Shown here one piece after another: positions 9,432 to 19,238 of a stretch of DNA of 64,000 nt. The notes beneath the pieces were generated by a model, which worked only from the letters and a program-made list of their open reading frames with translations, was not told where the DNA came from and did no database searches. The position numbers and the translations under genes are program-made. The stretch covers positions 62,001 through 126,000 of the forward strand of contig NZ_JACHGO010000005.1 of assembly GCF_014202345.1 (NCBI RefSeq), in the 5' to 3' direction. Position 1 is the first letter of the stretch. The number at the start of each line of letters is the position of its first letter. Origin of the DNA: Desulfovibrio intestinalis. Its GTDB lineage: Bacteria > Desulfobacterota > Desulfovibrionia > Desulfovibrionales > Desulfovibrionaceae.

Positions 9432-10138
9432 TATTTGCCCTGTTTGATGTTAACGCTGCCGCTGGTGATGGAGTTGGCCGGGGTATAGAGCGAAGGATAG
9501 AGGCCTCCACGCTGCCCGGAGGGCTTTGCCGATGAAGCCGAAGCCACGCTTGAACTGGTATTCTGCACTGGGGCAGGTTTGGGCGCTGGCGGGTCTGTTT
9601 TGCCCATACGGGCCACAATGGGAGTATTCACCAACACAAGTTGCCCTGTGCGCATAACAAGCCCGTCCGTGGCACGAACCAGGCGGGCATTGACGAAGGT
9701 GGCATCCTTATCCACATAATATGTGCCCACTACCAAAGCGGCCCATTTCTGACCTGCTGGAATGACGGCATTTTCAATGAGGGCCAGGTCGTCACGTCCA
9801 CCCACCACGGTGATATTTCCTGTCAGGCGATACTCGCGTGAAGGAAACCCACGCTGATTGAATTCGTAAAACATCGCTTCGCCCATAAGTCTGCCCAACG
9901 GAGAAGATCGGGACGTATTGTTTTCATCCACAAAAGACGTGGGCATGGCAATAACACCCTGCAACGCGTCATTGGGCATGGTAGCGAGCATCTGGTCAGC
10001 CAGTTCACGAAATTTAAGCTTCAATTCCACGGCGTCAATATAGCCGGGATCATTAGCGGTAGCCGGTGCTTTAGAGCAGCCGGGCATCAGGGGCAACGCA
10101 AGGAAGCATATAAGTAGGAGACGCAATAACCCGTGCAT
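9431..10138 (-). CDS. FlgO-domain lipoprotein (operon gene 1)
   Basis: 235 residues. The N-terminus is a short hydrophobic signal ending L-M-P-G-C, an imperfect lipobox with the likely lipidated Cys at 21. The centre (about 35-165) is a FlgO domain like that of the gene at 8452: S-P-L-G-R-L-M-G-E-A, then a strand-rich region with V-V-G-T-Y-Y-V and R-L-V-R-A-T-D-G-L-V-M. The last ~70 residues are Pro/Ser/Ala-rich and low in complexity. GAGG precedes the ATG. Two FlgO paralogues around a small TPR protein suggest an envelope complex, probably at the outer membrane (inference). Confidence 0.75.
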   Translation of the reverse strand: MHGLLRLLLICFLALPLMPGCSKAPATANDPGYIDAVELKLKFRELADQMLATMPNDALQGVIAMPTSFVDENNTSRSSPLGRLMGEAMFYEFNQRGFPSREYRLTGNITVVGGRDDLALIENAVIPAGQKWAALVVGTYYVDKDATFVNARLVRATDGLVMRTGQLVLVNTPIVARMGKTDPPAPKPAPVQNTSSSVASASSAKPSGQRGGLYPSLYTPANSITSGSVNIKQGK

Positions 10139-10370
10139 AATAACCTCAGTAGTGTTCTGTTGTACTTATCGGCTTCTGAGCGATAAACTTCAGTACATGG
10201 ATAGAAAAAGAGCATTTATCTGCCCCTTGTCTTCCTGAAAAAATATGCAAAACACGTTCCAGCGGCATAATTGGCTGCATACTTGGCTTGTGATCGGAAA
10301 TAGCATACAAGACGCCCTTAACAGTATATGGCGACACAGCGCCGCCAAGCTTTATTTATTGGGAGAAGGC

Positions 10371-11441
10371 ATGCGCAAAAGCACCAGAGCGATACGCCTT
10401 GGCAGCGTGACTGTGGGCGGCGGTGCGCCCGTTGTGGTTCAGAGTATGACCAACACAGACACCCGCGATCCTGCGGCCACGCTGGAACAAATTGGCAGAC
10501 TGGCGGCGCGGGGTTGTGAAATGGTGCGGCTGGCCGTGCCTGATGAAGCTGCTGTGGCCGCTTTGCCTGCCATTCGCGCTGGTACGTCGTTGCCCCTTAT
10601 TGCTGATATTCACTTTGATCATCGCCTTGCAGTAGGCGCTCTGGAGGCAGGCTTCGAGGGCTTGCGCATCAACCCTGGGAATATTGGCCCCAAGGCCCAT
10701 GTAGACACGGTTGTAGACGCGGCCAAGGCGCATAGCGCGGTTATCCGCGTGGGGGTCAATTCCGGTTCAGTTGAAAAAGACCTGCTGCGCAAGTACGGCA
10801 ATCCTTGTCCCGAAGCTCTGGTGGAAAGCGCCCTCGGCCATGTGCGCCTGCTTGAGGCGCGCGGTTTTTACGATACGAAGATTTCGCTCAAATCTTCGTC
10901 TGTGATGGACACCATCACAGCCTACAGGTTGCTGGCCAAAGCCTGCGATTATCCTGCTCATATTGGCATTACCGAAGCTGGCGGACTTATGCGCGGCACG
11001 GTAAAATCCGCTGTGGGGCTGGGGATTCTGCTGCATGAAGGCATTGGCGATACGCTGCGCGTCTCCCTCACTGCTGATCCTGCCGAAGAAGTGACCGTGG
11101 CCTGGGAGATTTTGCGCGCCCTCGGTTTGCGCTCTCGCGGGCCGGAGATCATTTCCTGCCCGACCTGCGGAAGAACTGAAATAGACCTTTTTTCTCTGGC
11201 ACGTGCTGTTGAAGAGCGTTTGGCCACATCCACCGCCGATATAAAAATCGCCGTTATGGGCTGTGTGGTTAATGGGCCCGGCGAGGCCCGCGAAGCTGAT
11301 CTTGGCGTGGCCGGGGGCCGTGACAAGGGCATTATTTTCCGCAAGGGAGAAATCGTTCGCTCCGTTAAGGGGCAGAGCGCCTTGCTGGCTGCTTTTATGG
11401 AAGAATTGCAATCACTGCTTAACGAAAAGGAAAACATCTAA
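10371..11441 (+). CDS. ispG: 4-hydroxy-3-methylbut-2-enyl diphosphate synthase
   Basis: The penultimate MEP-pathway enzyme, which reduces the cyclodiphosphate MEcPP to HMBPP using a [4Fe-4S] cluster. The 356-residue protein starts with the conserved T-R-A-I-R-L-G-S-V and Q-S-M-T-N-T-D-T block and has the cluster ligands C-P-T-C-G-R and [10 protein letters not shown] in the C-terminal third. The start at 10371 has GGGAGAAGG just upstream; the 42 extra residues possible from 10245 lack family similarity. Its stop overlaps the proS start (TAATG), so ispG and proS are translationally coupled. With ispA and dxs downstream this forms an isoprenoid neighbourhood. Confidence 0.96.
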   Translation: MRKSTRAIRLGSVTVGGGAPVVVQSMTNTDTRDPAATLEQIGRLAARGCEMVRLAVPDEAAVAALPAIRAGTSLPLIADIHFDHRLAVGALEAGFEGLRINPGNIGPKAHVDTVVDAAKAHSAVIRVGVNSGSVEKDLLRKYGNPCPEALVESALGHVRLLEARGFYDTKISLKSSSVMDTITAYRLLAKACDYPAHIGITEAGGLMRGTVKSAVGLGILLHEGIGDTLRVSLTADPAEEVTVAWEILRALGLRSRGPEIISCPTCGRTEIDLFSLARAVEERLATSTADIKIAVMGCVVNGPGEAREADLGVAGGRDKGIIFRKGEIVRSVKGQSALLAAFMEELQSLLNEKENI

Positions 11442-13165
11442 TGCGTTTCAGCTCCTGCTATATTCCTACGCTCAAGGAATCTCCGGCCGATGCGGAAGTG
11501 GTCAGCCACAAGCTCCTGTTGCGGGCGGGCATGGTTCGTCGGCTTACGTCAGGGCTGTATGTCTACTTGCCCCTCGGGCTGCGAGTGATTGAAAAAATTG
11601 GCCGTATTGTGCGCGAAGAAATGGAAAAAGCCGATTTTCGCGAACTGCTCATGCCGATGGTTCAGCCCGCCGACCTTTGGAAAGAAACAGGCCGCTGGGA
11701 ACACTACGGCAAGGAACTTTTGCGTTTTAAAGACCGTAACGAGCGCGAATACTGCCTTGGACCCACGCACGAAGAAGTCATTACCGACCTCGTGCGCGGT
11801 GAAGTGCGCTCCTACCGCCAATTGCCTGTGCGTCTGTACCAGGTGCAGACCAAGTTTCGTGATGAAATCCGTCCGCGCTTCGGCCTTATGCGTGGGCGTG
11901 AATTTGTCATGAAGGATGGTTATTCGTTTGACGCCAATACCGAAGGCGCGGAAAAAAGCTATAAGGCTATGTATGACGCCTATATGCGCATATTCCGCCG
12001 CCTTGGTCTGCGCTTCCGCGCGGTGGAAGCCGACACGGGCTCCATTGGCGGAAATTTTTCGCATGAATTTATGGTGCTTGCCGACACTGGCGAAGACACC
12101 ATTGCTTTCTGTCACGAGTGCGAATATGCCGCCAACGTTGAAAGAGCTGAAGTCGTGTGGAAGGGCCAACCCGCTACAGCGGCTTGCCCGGCTATGGAAG
12201 AAATCGCCACGCCGGGCGCGCACAGCGTAGAAGAAGTGGCGACCATGCTTGGTGTGCCCGCAAGCAGCATAGTCAAGACCATGCTTTTTAAGGCTGACGG
12301 CCAGACTGTGGCCGTGCTGGTGCGTGGCGACCGCGAAGTGAACGACATCAAGCTCAAAAACCTCATGAAAGTGCAGGAAGTTGAACTTGCCGATGCAGCC
12401 ACAGTGCAGGCCGTAACTGGTGCTCCTGTTGGCTTTGCCGGTCCCGTGAAGCTTGGCGTGCCCATTTATGCTGATGCCGAACTTCAGGGCGGCACGGCCT
12501 ATGTGGTTGGCGCCAATGCAGCCGATGCCCATATCAAGCATGTGGATCTCAAGCGTGATGCTGCAGTGACTGCCTGGGGCGACTTGCGCACCATTACCCC
12601 TGAGGATCAATGCCCCCGTTGCGGCGGCCGTATGGAGCTGACCAGAGGCATTGAGGTGGGGCATATCTTCATGCTGGGCGTGAAGTATAGCGAAGCAATG
12701 CACGCCGTGTTCCTTGACGAAAATGGCAAGGAACAGACGATGATTATGGGCTGCTACGGTATTGGCGTTTCCCGCGTGGCCGCAGCTGCCATTGAGCAGA
12801 ATCACGATGAAAACGGCATTGTCTTCCCGCCGCCAGTGGCTCCCTTTGAGTGCATTTTGCTTAACCTTGATCCCCGCAGTGAAGAAGTTAATGCAAAGGT
12901 TGAAGAAATGTATACCATGCTGCAAGGCAGGGGCGTGGAAGTGCTGATGGACGACCGTGAAGAGCGTCCCGGCGTCAAGTTCAAAGATGCCGACCTGCTT
13001 GGTATTCCCACACAGATTGTGGTGGGCGGCAAGGGGCTTGCCCGCGGTATCGTGGAATGCAAGGACCGCCGTACGGGTGAGAAGGGCGAACTTTCCGCTG
13101 ACAACCTTGAGCAGGACTTTGCAGCCTGGATTGAAAAAGTCCGGCAGGGTTGGGCTGACCGCTAA
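11441..13165 (+). CDS. proS: prolyl-tRNA synthetase (bacterial type)
   Basis: 574 residues, the normal length of bacterial-type ProS. Class II motifs are present: motif 2 region [17 protein letters not shown] and M-K-D-G-Y-S-F near 140-165. An inserted YbaK-like editing domain (about 220-400, with [11 protein letters not shown]) hydrolyses mischarged Ala-tRNA-Pro. The C-terminal anticodon-binding domain starts about residue 465. It charges tRNA-Pro; two tRNA-Pro(GGG) genes lie at 59.3 and 60.9 kb. The ATG shares one base with the ispG stop. A hairpin terminator follows at 13241. Confidence 0.97.
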   Translation: MRFSSCYIPTLKESPADAEVVSHKLLLRAGMVRRLTSGLYVYLPLGLRVIEKIGRIVREEMEKADFRELLMPMVQPADLWKETGRWEHYGKELLRFKDRNEREYCLGPTHEEVITDLVRGEVRSYRQLPVRLYQVQTKFRDEIRPRFGLMRGREFVMKDGYSFDANTEGAEKSYKAMYDAYMRIFRRLGLRFRAVEADTGSIGGNFSHEFMVLADTGEDTIAFCHECEYAANVERAEVVWKGQPATAACPAMEEIATPGAHSVEEVATMLGVPASSIVKTMLFKADGQTVAVLVRGDREVNDIKLKNLMKVQEVELADAATVQAVTGAPVGFAGPVKLGVPIYADAELQGGTAYVVGANAADAHIKHVDLKRDAAVTAWGDLRTITPEDQCPRCGGRMELTRGIEVGHIFMLGVKYSEAMHAVFLDENGKEQTMIMGCYGIGVSRVAAAAIEQNHDENGIVFPPPVAPFECILLNLDPRSEEVNAKVEEMYTMLQGRGVEVLMDDREERPGVKFKDADLLGIPTQIVVGGKGLARGIVECKDRRTGEKGELSADNLEQDFAAWIEKVRQGWADR

Positions 13166-13240
13166 TATGTTTTTGGTTTGAAGTGGCTGCTTGGTGCGGC
13201 TCTTTGTAATGTTCACGCCAAGCAGCATTGTGTAATGTCT

Positions 13241-13281
13241 GGGCGACTCAGGGCGGAGTTTGCCCCTGGGTCGCCTTTTTT
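13241..13281 (+). terminator. terminator after ispG-proS
   Basis: GGCGAC...GTCGCC outer stem with CAGGG/CCCTG inner pairs at 13242-13275, followed by six T. It separates proS from the xseA operon, which begins 28 nt later. Confidence 0.85.
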
Positions 13282-13308
13282 ATGACGCGCAAGAGGCTAT
13301 AGAGCACG

Positions 13309-14787
13309 ATGCAGGAAGCCATACTGACAGTTCGCGAGCTTACAGAGCAGCTGCGCAAGAGCCTTGAGGGGCGCTTTCCCTTTGTTTGGGTACGGGGCGA
13401 AGTGACCAATTTTTCCCGTCCCGGCTCAGGGCACGTCTATTTCAGCCTCAAGGATCAGGACGCACAGTTGCAGTGCGTCTGGTTCCGGCACATGCAGCGG
13501 CAGACTGACCAATCGTTCGACCCGCTCACGGGTGAGGTTTTTGACAAGCCACGGCCGTCTCCTCTTGAGCTTTTGCGCAATGGACTGGACGTTCTTTGCG
13601 CGGGGCGCATCAGCGTGTATGCGCCACGGGGGCAGTATCAGCTTGCCGTGGAACTGGTGCAGCCCGCTGGCGAAGGCTTGTTGGCTCAGGCATTTGAAGA
13701 AAGCAAACGCAAACTGGCCGGGTTGGGGTATTTCAGTCAGGAGAGAAAGCGGGCATTGCCCCGTGATCCACAGCGCATTGCCTTGATTACTTCACCCACC
13801 GGGGCGGCCATTCACGATTTTCTTGAATTGGCCCGCATGCGCGGCAGTGGTTCACGCATCCGTTTGTTTCCTACGCTGGTGCAAGGGGCAGAGGCTGCTC
13901 CGTCCATCACTCGCGCACTGGCAGAAGCCAATGCCCAAAATTGGGCGCAAGCCATTGTGCTCGTGCGCGGGGGCGGTTCCTTGGAAGACCTGTGGGCCTT
14001 CAACGAAGAAAGCGTGGCCCAAGCCGTATTTGAGTCCCGTTTGCCCGTGCTGGCAGGTATTGGGCACGAGGTTGACGTTACCCTGGCAGACATGACCGCC
14101 GATATGCGCGCCGCAACGCCAAGCCATGCCGCCCAATTGCTTTGGCCATTGCGTGCAGAGCTTCATCAGCGTGTGGATGAAACATGGTCAGCCTTGCGCC
14201 GTGCTATGGAGCGACGCCTTGAAATGGCAGGACAAGGTCTGCGTGAATGTGAAAAAGCTCTTGCCTGGTTTTCGCCGCAGCGCCACCACGAACGTCTTTA
14301 TGAGCGCCTTGCTTCGTTGGAGGCGGCCTTGGACAGGGCTGGCCGTCATTGGCTGGATGGCAAACTGCAAAAGGCAGATTCGCTTGAGCGCGCTCTGCGT
14401 AGTGCTTTGGGCTCAGAAAAGTTGGATATTTTCAATACAAGGCTGGAGCAGCTCACTGCCCGTCTGCAAGCAGCGCTTCCCCGGCTTGTTGCAGACAAAG
14501 AACGCGCGCTGCAACACGGTATTTTGCGTTGGCAAAGTACGGCCCGTACCTATGTGGCCGAGCAGTTGTGGCGTTTTGACGCCCTGAGCATGGCGCTGGA
14601 AGCGCGAGACCCGCTCATGCCCCTTACGCGTGGTTATGCGCTGGTCAGCACATCCGCTGGCCTTGTGCGTTCGGTGGACCAGACTTCACCTGGGGCGAAG
14701 ATTGAAGTACGTCTGGCTGATGGCAGCCTGGCTGCCATAGTAAGCAGCGTGCAATGCGCCAAGAATCGAAAGCGAGAAAAATCATGA
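13309..14787 (+). CDS. xseA: exodeoxyribonuclease VII large subunit
   Basis: 492 residues. The N-terminal OB-fold (1-105, with R-G-E-V-T-N-F and G-H-V-Y-F-S-L-K-D) binds single-stranded DNA; the catalytic domain follows (about 125-320, with I-A-L-I-T-S-P-T-G-A-A, R-G-G-G-S-L-E-D-L-W and G-I-G-H-E-V-D-V-T-L-A-D), then a long coiled coil that carries XseB subunits. The enzyme degrades single-stranded DNA in both directions in mismatch repair and related pathways. It starts a five-gene run (xseA, M23 peptidase, xseB, ispA, dxs); its TGA overlaps the ATG of the next gene. Confidence 0.96.
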   Translation: MQEAILTVRELTEQLRKSLEGRFPFVWVRGEVTNFSRPGSGHVYFSLKDQDAQLQCVWFRHMQRQTDQSFDPLTGEVFDKPRPSPLELLRNGLDVLCAGRISVYAPRGQYQLAVELVQPAGEGLLAQAFEESKRKLAGLGYFSQERKRALPRDPQRIALITSPTGAAIHDFLELARMRGSGSRIRLFPTLVQGAEAAPSITRALAEANAQNWAQAIVLVRGGGSLEDLWAFNEESVAQAVFESRLPVLAGIGHEVDVTLADMTADMRAATPSHAAQLLWPLRAELHQRVDETWSALRRAMERRLEMAGQGLRECEKALAWFSPQRHHERLYERLASLEAALDRAGRHWLDGKLQKADSLERALRSALGSEKLDIFNTRLEQLTARLQAALPRLVADKERALQHGILRWQSTARTYVAEQLWRFDALSMALEARDPLMPLTRGYALVSTSAGLVRSVDQTSPGAKIEVRLADGSLAAIVSSVQCAKNRKREKS

Positions 14788-15839
14788 TACATTTTTTAAG
14801 CAGAAAAAGGCTATGTCCTCATAGGATCAAGACAAATCGGGGGGGGATGCCAACTCTCATACTGCCCTTGATTCTGGCATGTTTTTCTCTGTTGCTTATG
14901 GCAGCACTGGGTGGAAGCCCGGCCTTTGCGGCTCCTCAGGTCAGCCTTGAAGCCCCTGCCACAGTAGCTCGCGGCGATGCATTTGTTGCTCTGGCAGTCA
15001 GTAACGAACCAGTGCAGAGCTTCAGCTTCAAATGGATGGGCAAAAATTACGCGGCCACTGCTTATGCTGGTGAAGCATCCACTGGTGCAGAAAAAAAATG
15101 GCAGGCCGTCATATTGTTACCCGTGCCTTTAGATGCCAAAGAAAATGACCTTACCCTTGCCGTAGCGCCCATAACTGGTCAAACGGGCGGCAAAAAGCCC
15201 GTGGCCGCAGGGCAGGCTGCTACGCAAAATATAGGTCTTTACAACAAGGACCGCCCGGTTCAGCAACTTACAGTGGACAAAAAGTATGTTGATCCTCCTG
15301 CGGCGCAGATGGAGCGCATAAAGGCCGACAGGGAGCTTGTACGCAAAACTCTTGCCCAGTATTCGCCTGAACGTCAGTGGACCCTGCCTTTTGAAAGGCC
15401 AGTGTCTGGCGACGTTTCTAGTCTCTTCGGACTCAAGCGGGTGTTTAACGGGCAACCTCGTGGCCTGCACAGAGGGTTGGACTTAAGGGGTGCAGAAGGA
15501 ACACCCATTTTGGCCTGTGCAGATGGCAAGGTGGCTTTGACAGGCAATTTGTACTTCTCGGGCAATGTGGTGTACATCAATCACGGCGAAGGGGTCTTTA
15601 CCGCCTACCTGCATATGTCTAAAGTTCTGGTTGAAAAAGACCAGGTTGTACGCAAGGGGGATGTGATTGGTCTGGTCGGGGCTACGGGCCGCGTCACCGG
15701 GCCACATTTGCATCTTTCACTTCTGGTGCAGGGGGTATCGGTTGATCCGCAGCCTTTTATTCCTGCTGCCGAAAGTAGCGAGAAAAAGGCTCCAAGCAGT
15801 GCGAATCAGCCTTCTAAAGCCCCCAAAAAGGGAAAGTAG
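14784..15839 (+). CDS. secreted M23 (LytM/NlpD-like) peptidase
   Basis: 351 residues from the ATG at 14784, which overlaps the xseA stop (ATGA); a second ATG at 14847, just after a run of eight G, would give a more usual signal peptide. The hydrophobic export signal lies at about 25-50 from the first start. An N-terminal Ig-like/beta domain precedes a C-terminal M23 domain with the zinc ligands H-R-G-L-D-L (about 229) and H-L-H-L (about 308). Such enzymes cut cross-links in peptidoglycan or activate amidases; with both ligand motifs intact it is probably active. The tail is Ser/Lys-rich. Its position between xseA and xseB is unusual. Confidence 0.88.
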   Translation: MIHFLSRKRLCPHRIKTNRGGMPTLILPLILACFSLLLMAALGGSPAFAAPQVSLEAPATVARGDAFVALAVSNEPVQSFSFKWMGKNYAATAYAGEASTGAEKKWQAVILLPVPLDAKENDLTLAVAPITGQTGGKKPVAAGQAATQNIGLYNKDRPVQQLTVDKKYVDPPAAQMERIKADRELVRKTLAQYSPERQWTLPFERPVSGDVSSLFGLKRVFNGQPRGLHRGLDLRGAEGTPILACADGKVALTGNLYFSGNVVYINHGEGVFTAYLHMSKVLVEKDQVVRKGDVIGLVGATGRVTGPHLHLSLLVQGVSVDPQPFIPAAESSEKKAPSSANQPSKAPKKGK

Positions 15840-15844
15840 ACAGC

Positions 15845-16129
15845 ATGAGCGCCAAAACAGAAAATCAATTTGAAAAAAAACTGGCCCGGCTTCAAGAAAT
15901 TGTAGCCGCGTTGGAATCTGGCGATCTGCCTTTGGAAAAAGGTATGGCCTTGTATAAGGAAGGAGCGGGGTGCGCGCGTTATTGCCGCCAGCAACTCGAC
16001 AAGGCGCGCCACGAGCTTGAAGTGTGGCAGGACGATCAGGCCCGCCCCATGCAGGGTCAAGGTATTCGGACTGATGAGGGTTTTAGTTCATATCCCGATG
16101 ATGAAGCTGAAGAAGCCGAGGAAGCGTAG
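15845..16129 (+). CDS. xseB: exodeoxyribonuclease VII small subunit
   Basis: 94 residues with the family core F-E-x-x-L-x-x-L-x-x-I-V-x-x-L-E-x-G-D-L-P-L-E at 9-33, predicted as a helical hairpin. Several XseB subunits bind along the XseA coiled coil and are required for activity. The acidic C-terminal tail ([10 protein letters not shown]) is longer than in E. coli XseB (80 residues). It starts 5 nt after the M23 peptidase gene, and the next gene follows after 12 nt. Confidence 0.93.
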   Translation: MSAKTENQFEKKLARLQEIVAALESGDLPLEKGMALYKEGAGCARYCRQQLDKARHELEVWQDDQARPMQGQGIRTDEGFSSYPDDEAEEAEEA

Positions 16130-16141
16130 GAGGCTCAACAG

Positions 16142-17038
16142 GTGATGATGCCAGTACCCCGGATGAAGGAACTTTTGCGCGAACGCGGGCAAATGGTGGA
16201 GTCCTATCTTGCCACCTGTTTTGACGGGCGTCCCATTCCACAACGTCTCAAGGATTCCATGCAGTACAGCCTTCAGGCTGGTGGCAAACGTTTGCGCCCT
16301 GTGCTCTGTTTGAGCACGGCGGCCATGTGCGGGCTGCCCCTGCAAGACACTCTGCCCTTTGCATCGGCCATTGAAATGATTCACACCTATTCTTTGGTGC
16401 ACGATGACCTTCCGGCTATGGACGATGACGATTTGCGGCGTGGCAAGCCTTCAAACCACAAGGCTTTTGACGAAGCTACTGCCATACTTGCCGGTGACGG
16501 TCTGCTGACAGATGCTTTTTTGATGATGTGCCGCAGCCCGTTGGCTCCGCCGCGTGTATTGCGTGCCGTTGGCGAGCTGGCGCTTGCTGCTGGCTCTTCA
16601 GGCATGGTGGGCGGGCAGGAATGGGACATGATATTTACCGGAAAAGCCGATATAGCCCTTGAAGAGCTGAAAGGCATCCACGCAATGAAGACTGGCGCGC
16701 TACTGCGGGCATCCTGCGTGTGCGGAGCCATGCTGGCCGGGGCTTCCGACGAAGAGCTGGCAGCTATCGGCTCTTACGGCGCAGCCTTGGGCGTTGCCTT
16801 CCAGATCGCCGACGATATTCTTGATGTGGTGGCGGATACCGCCACGCTTGGCAAGCCTGTGGGCAGCGATGTGGTTCAGGGCAAAAAGACCTATCCTGCT
16901 TTGCTGGGACTCGAGAAGAGCCGCGCCCTGGCGCAGGATCAAGCCGAAGTTGCCAAGGCCGCTCTTGCCGCGTTCAGCGGCCCGGAAGCGGAGTTTTTAC
17001 TTGCTCTGGCCGAGTATACGGTCAATAGGGCGGCCTGA
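16142..17038 (+). CDS. ispA: geranyl/farnesyl diphosphate synthase
   Basis: 298 residues of the trans-prenyl diphosphate synthase family. The first aspartate-rich motif is D-D-L-P-A-M-D-D-D-D-L-R-R-G (about 87-100) and the second is D-D-I-L-D (about 223); both bind the Mg-diphosphate groups. It condenses IPP with DMAPP and GPP to FPP, the precursor of undecaprenyl phosphate and quinones. The GTG at 16142 is 8 nt after AGGAGG (16128-16133); ATGs follow at 16145 and 16148, so the exact start is uncertain by two codons. dxs begins 1 nt after its stop. Confidence 0.95.
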   Translation: MMMPVPRMKELLRERGQMVESYLATCFDGRPIPQRLKDSMQYSLQAGGKRLRPVLCLSTAAMCGLPLQDTLPFASAIEMIHTYSLVHDDLPAMDDDDLRRGKPSNHKAFDEATAILAGDGLLTDAFLMMCRSPLAPPRVLRAVGELALAAGSSGMVGGQEWDMIFTGKADIALEELKGIHAMKTGALLRASCVCGAMLAGASDEELAAIGSYGAALGVAFQIADDILDVVADTATLGKPVGSDVVQGKKTYPALLGLEKSRALAQDQAEVAKAALAAFSGPEAEFLLALAEYTVNRAA

Positions 17039-17039
17039 T

Positions 17040-19052
17040 ATGTTTGATGCTCCCAAAATGCCAACGCCTGCTGATTTAGGCGCGGATGGGCAAAAACCGG
17101 ACAGGGCCGAAACAGCCCCTGTAGAGCAAGCTCTTTTGCAAGATGTTCTTCAAGCTGAACCTTATGTTTCGCTTTTGGACAGCATTGAGCGCCCTTCACA
17201 ATTGGGTGAAATGAGCGAGCCCCAGCTTGAGCTGTTGGCCGCAGAAGTGCGCCAGCGGATTATCGAGGTGGTTTCGCGTACTGGCGGGCACCTTGCCCCT
17301 TCGTTGGGGGTGGTGGAGCTGACGCTGGCTCTTCTTTCAACTTTCAATATTGAAAAAGACAAGCTCGTGTGGGATGTGGGGCATCAGGCATATGCCCACA
17401 AGCTTCTCACAGGCCGAGCTCGCCAGTTTGATACCTTGCGCACCTTTGGTGGGATTTCGGGCTTTCCGCGTATGGCTGAAAGCCCTTACGACCACTTTGG
17501 CGTAGGGCATTCCTCCACGTCCATATCCGCTGCTTTGGGCATGGCATTGGCCCGCGATCTTTCCGGGCTCAGGCATCATGTGATTGCCGTTATTGGTGAC
17601 GGCTCCCTGACTGCCGGTGAAGCCTTTGAAGGCCTCAATCTGGCCGGGCATATGGGGAGGCGGCTCATTGTGGTGCTCAACGACAATGAAATGTCCATTT
17701 CGCCAAACGTGGGAGCGCTTTCATTATTCCTGAGCCGCACCCTGTCGCGGCGCTGGGTACGGCAAACCCGCAAGGAAGTGCTCAACTTTTTGCGGTCCAT
17801 ACCCCGCATTGGTCAAAAACTGGCCGTTTACGCCATGCGCGGTGAGTGGAGCTTCAAGTCGTTTTTCACCCCCGGCATGTTGTTTGAAGCTTTTCGTTTC
17901 AACTACATCGGCCCTGTAGACGGGCACGATCTCGGGAGCTTGCGCCGTCATTTACAAATGGCTGCGGCTGTGGAAGACGGCCCGGTGCTGCTGCATGTAC
18001 GCACCCAAAAGGGTAAAGGCTACGCGCCTGCAGAAAAAAATCCAACGCTATATCACGGTGTTGGCCTATTCACCCCAGAAACGGGACAACCTGTTCAGTC
18101 TACAGCCAAGGTGCCGTCCTTTACAGGTATATTCAGTAAAACCCTTGTGGAACTGGCTGAAAAAGACAAGAGAATTATCGCCATCACTGCTGCCATGCCG
18201 GAAGGAACCGGAACCGACAGCTTTAGGGAGCGCTTTCCAGATCGGTTTGTGGACGTGGGCATCTGTGAGCAACATGCAGTAACGTTTGCAGCCGGCCTTG
18301 CCAGCCAGGGTTACCGTCCTGCTTTGGCCATTTATTCCACCTTCCTTCAGCGGTCTTACGATCAGGTGGTGCACGATGTCTGTATCCAGAATCTGCCTGT
18401 CACCCTTTGCGTGGACCGCGCCGGGCTTGTGGGAGAAGACGGGGCCACCCATCATGGCGCTTTTGACATCGCTTACTTGCGGCATATTCCACAGATAAGC
18501 CTGCTGTCTCCTCGTGATGAAGACATGTTGCGCCACTGTTTGTATACGTCGCTCAACCACGACGGCCCCTGCGCTTTGCGTTACCCGAGGGGAGCAGGAT
18601 TTGGCGTTCCGCTGGATGGCTTGCCGCGTCTTTTGACTCCCGGCAGAGGCGAAGTACTTCAAGACGGTGAGGGCATTGCAATTGTCGCTGTGGGCAGCCG
18701 GGTTCATCCTGCGCTTGAGGCAGCTGCGCAAGCTGAGCAGGTTCTTGGTATCCGCCCGCTGGTTTTTGATCCCATATGGCTCAAGCCTTTGCCTCAGGAA
18801 CAACTTGCCACCATTGCCCGCCGCTTTGACCGTATTCTTTTCGTGGAAGAAGGTGTGCTGGCCGGTGGCTTTGCTTCAGCAGTGCTGGAGTTCTATGCAG
18901 ATAACGGCCTCATGCACGGGCAGAAAATCAAACGCTTGGGATTGCCCGACAGCTTTGTGGAGCACGGCAGCCAGTTGCGCTTGCGCGAACTGGTTGGACT
19001 TCGCACCAAAAATATCGCCGAGGCCATCGTCGAACTGGCAAAGCAGAAATAG
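17040..19052 (+). CDS. dxs: 1-deoxy-D-xylulose-5-phosphate synthase
   Basis: The first MEP-pathway enzyme: pyruvate and glyceraldehyde 3-phosphate give DXP with thiamine diphosphate. The 670-residue protein is about 40 longer than usual because of an N-terminal extension from the ATG at 17040; the family part starts near S-L-L-D-S-I-E-R-P (about residue 42). The catalytic region G-H-Q-A-Y-A-H-K, the TPP motif G-D-G-S-L-T-A-G-E...N-D-N-E-M-S-I-S (about 185-218) and the Glu in C-E-Q-H-A-V (about 408) are all present. Last gene of the run, followed by a terminator at 19078. Confidence 0.96.
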   Translation: MFDAPKMPTPADLGADGQKPDRAETAPVEQALLQDVLQAEPYVSLLDSIERPSQLGEMSEPQLELLAAEVRQRIIEVVSRTGGHLAPSLGVVELTLALLSTFNIEKDKLVWDVGHQAYAHKLLTGRARQFDTLRTFGGISGFPRMAESPYDHFGVGHSSTSISAALGMALARDLSGLRHHVIAVIGDGSLTAGEAFEGLNLAGHMGRRLIVVLNDNEMSISPNVGALSLFLSRTLSRRWVRQTRKEVLNFLRSIPRIGQKLAVYAMRGEWSFKSFFTPGMLFEAFRFNYIGPVDGHDLGSLRRHLQMAAAVEDGPVLLHVRTQKGKGYAPAEKNPTLYHGVGLFTPETGQPVQSTAKVPSFTGIFSKTLVELAEKDKRIIAITAAMPEGTGTDSFRERFPDRFVDVGICEQHAVTFAAGLASQGYRPALAIYSTFLQRSYDQVVHDVCIQNLPVTLCVDRAGLVGEDGATHHGAFDIAYLRHIPQISLLSPRDEDMLRHCLYTSLNHDGPCALRYPRGAGFGVPLDGLPRLLTPGRGEVLQDGEGIAIVAVGSRVHPALEAAAQAEQVLGIRPLVFDPIWLKPLPQEQLATIARRFDRILFVEEGVLAGGFASAVLEFYADNGLMHGQKIKRLGLPDSFVEHGSQLRLRELVGLRTKNIAEAIVELAKQK

Positions 19053-19077
19053 AAAAGCTTCTGGATCATACTGATTA

Positions 19078-19118
19078 CGAGGAAAAGAGATCGAAGGTGG
19101 CCTCTTTTTCTCGTTTTT
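19078..19118 (+). terminator. terminator after dxs
   Basis: A 12-bp stem (19078-19089 with 19102-19113, one imperfect pair) with five T at 19114-19118. The converging tilS ends at 19239. Confidence 0.8.
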
Positions 19119-19238
19119 GATTGATAGGCGTTTTTTGATGTTAAAAATCAGAGCGGTGGCGTTGTGGATGTATGGCAGGATAGACAATGTAAAAGCAAAG
19201 CACTTGCAGGAAGCGGTAGGTGGCAGGCGTAGCGGATA

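Noticed and set aside
11549-13228. 559-codon open frame on the minus strand
   Set aside because: It is antisense to proS over its whole length; the protein is His/Asn-rich without domains, a typical shadow of a codon-biased gene.
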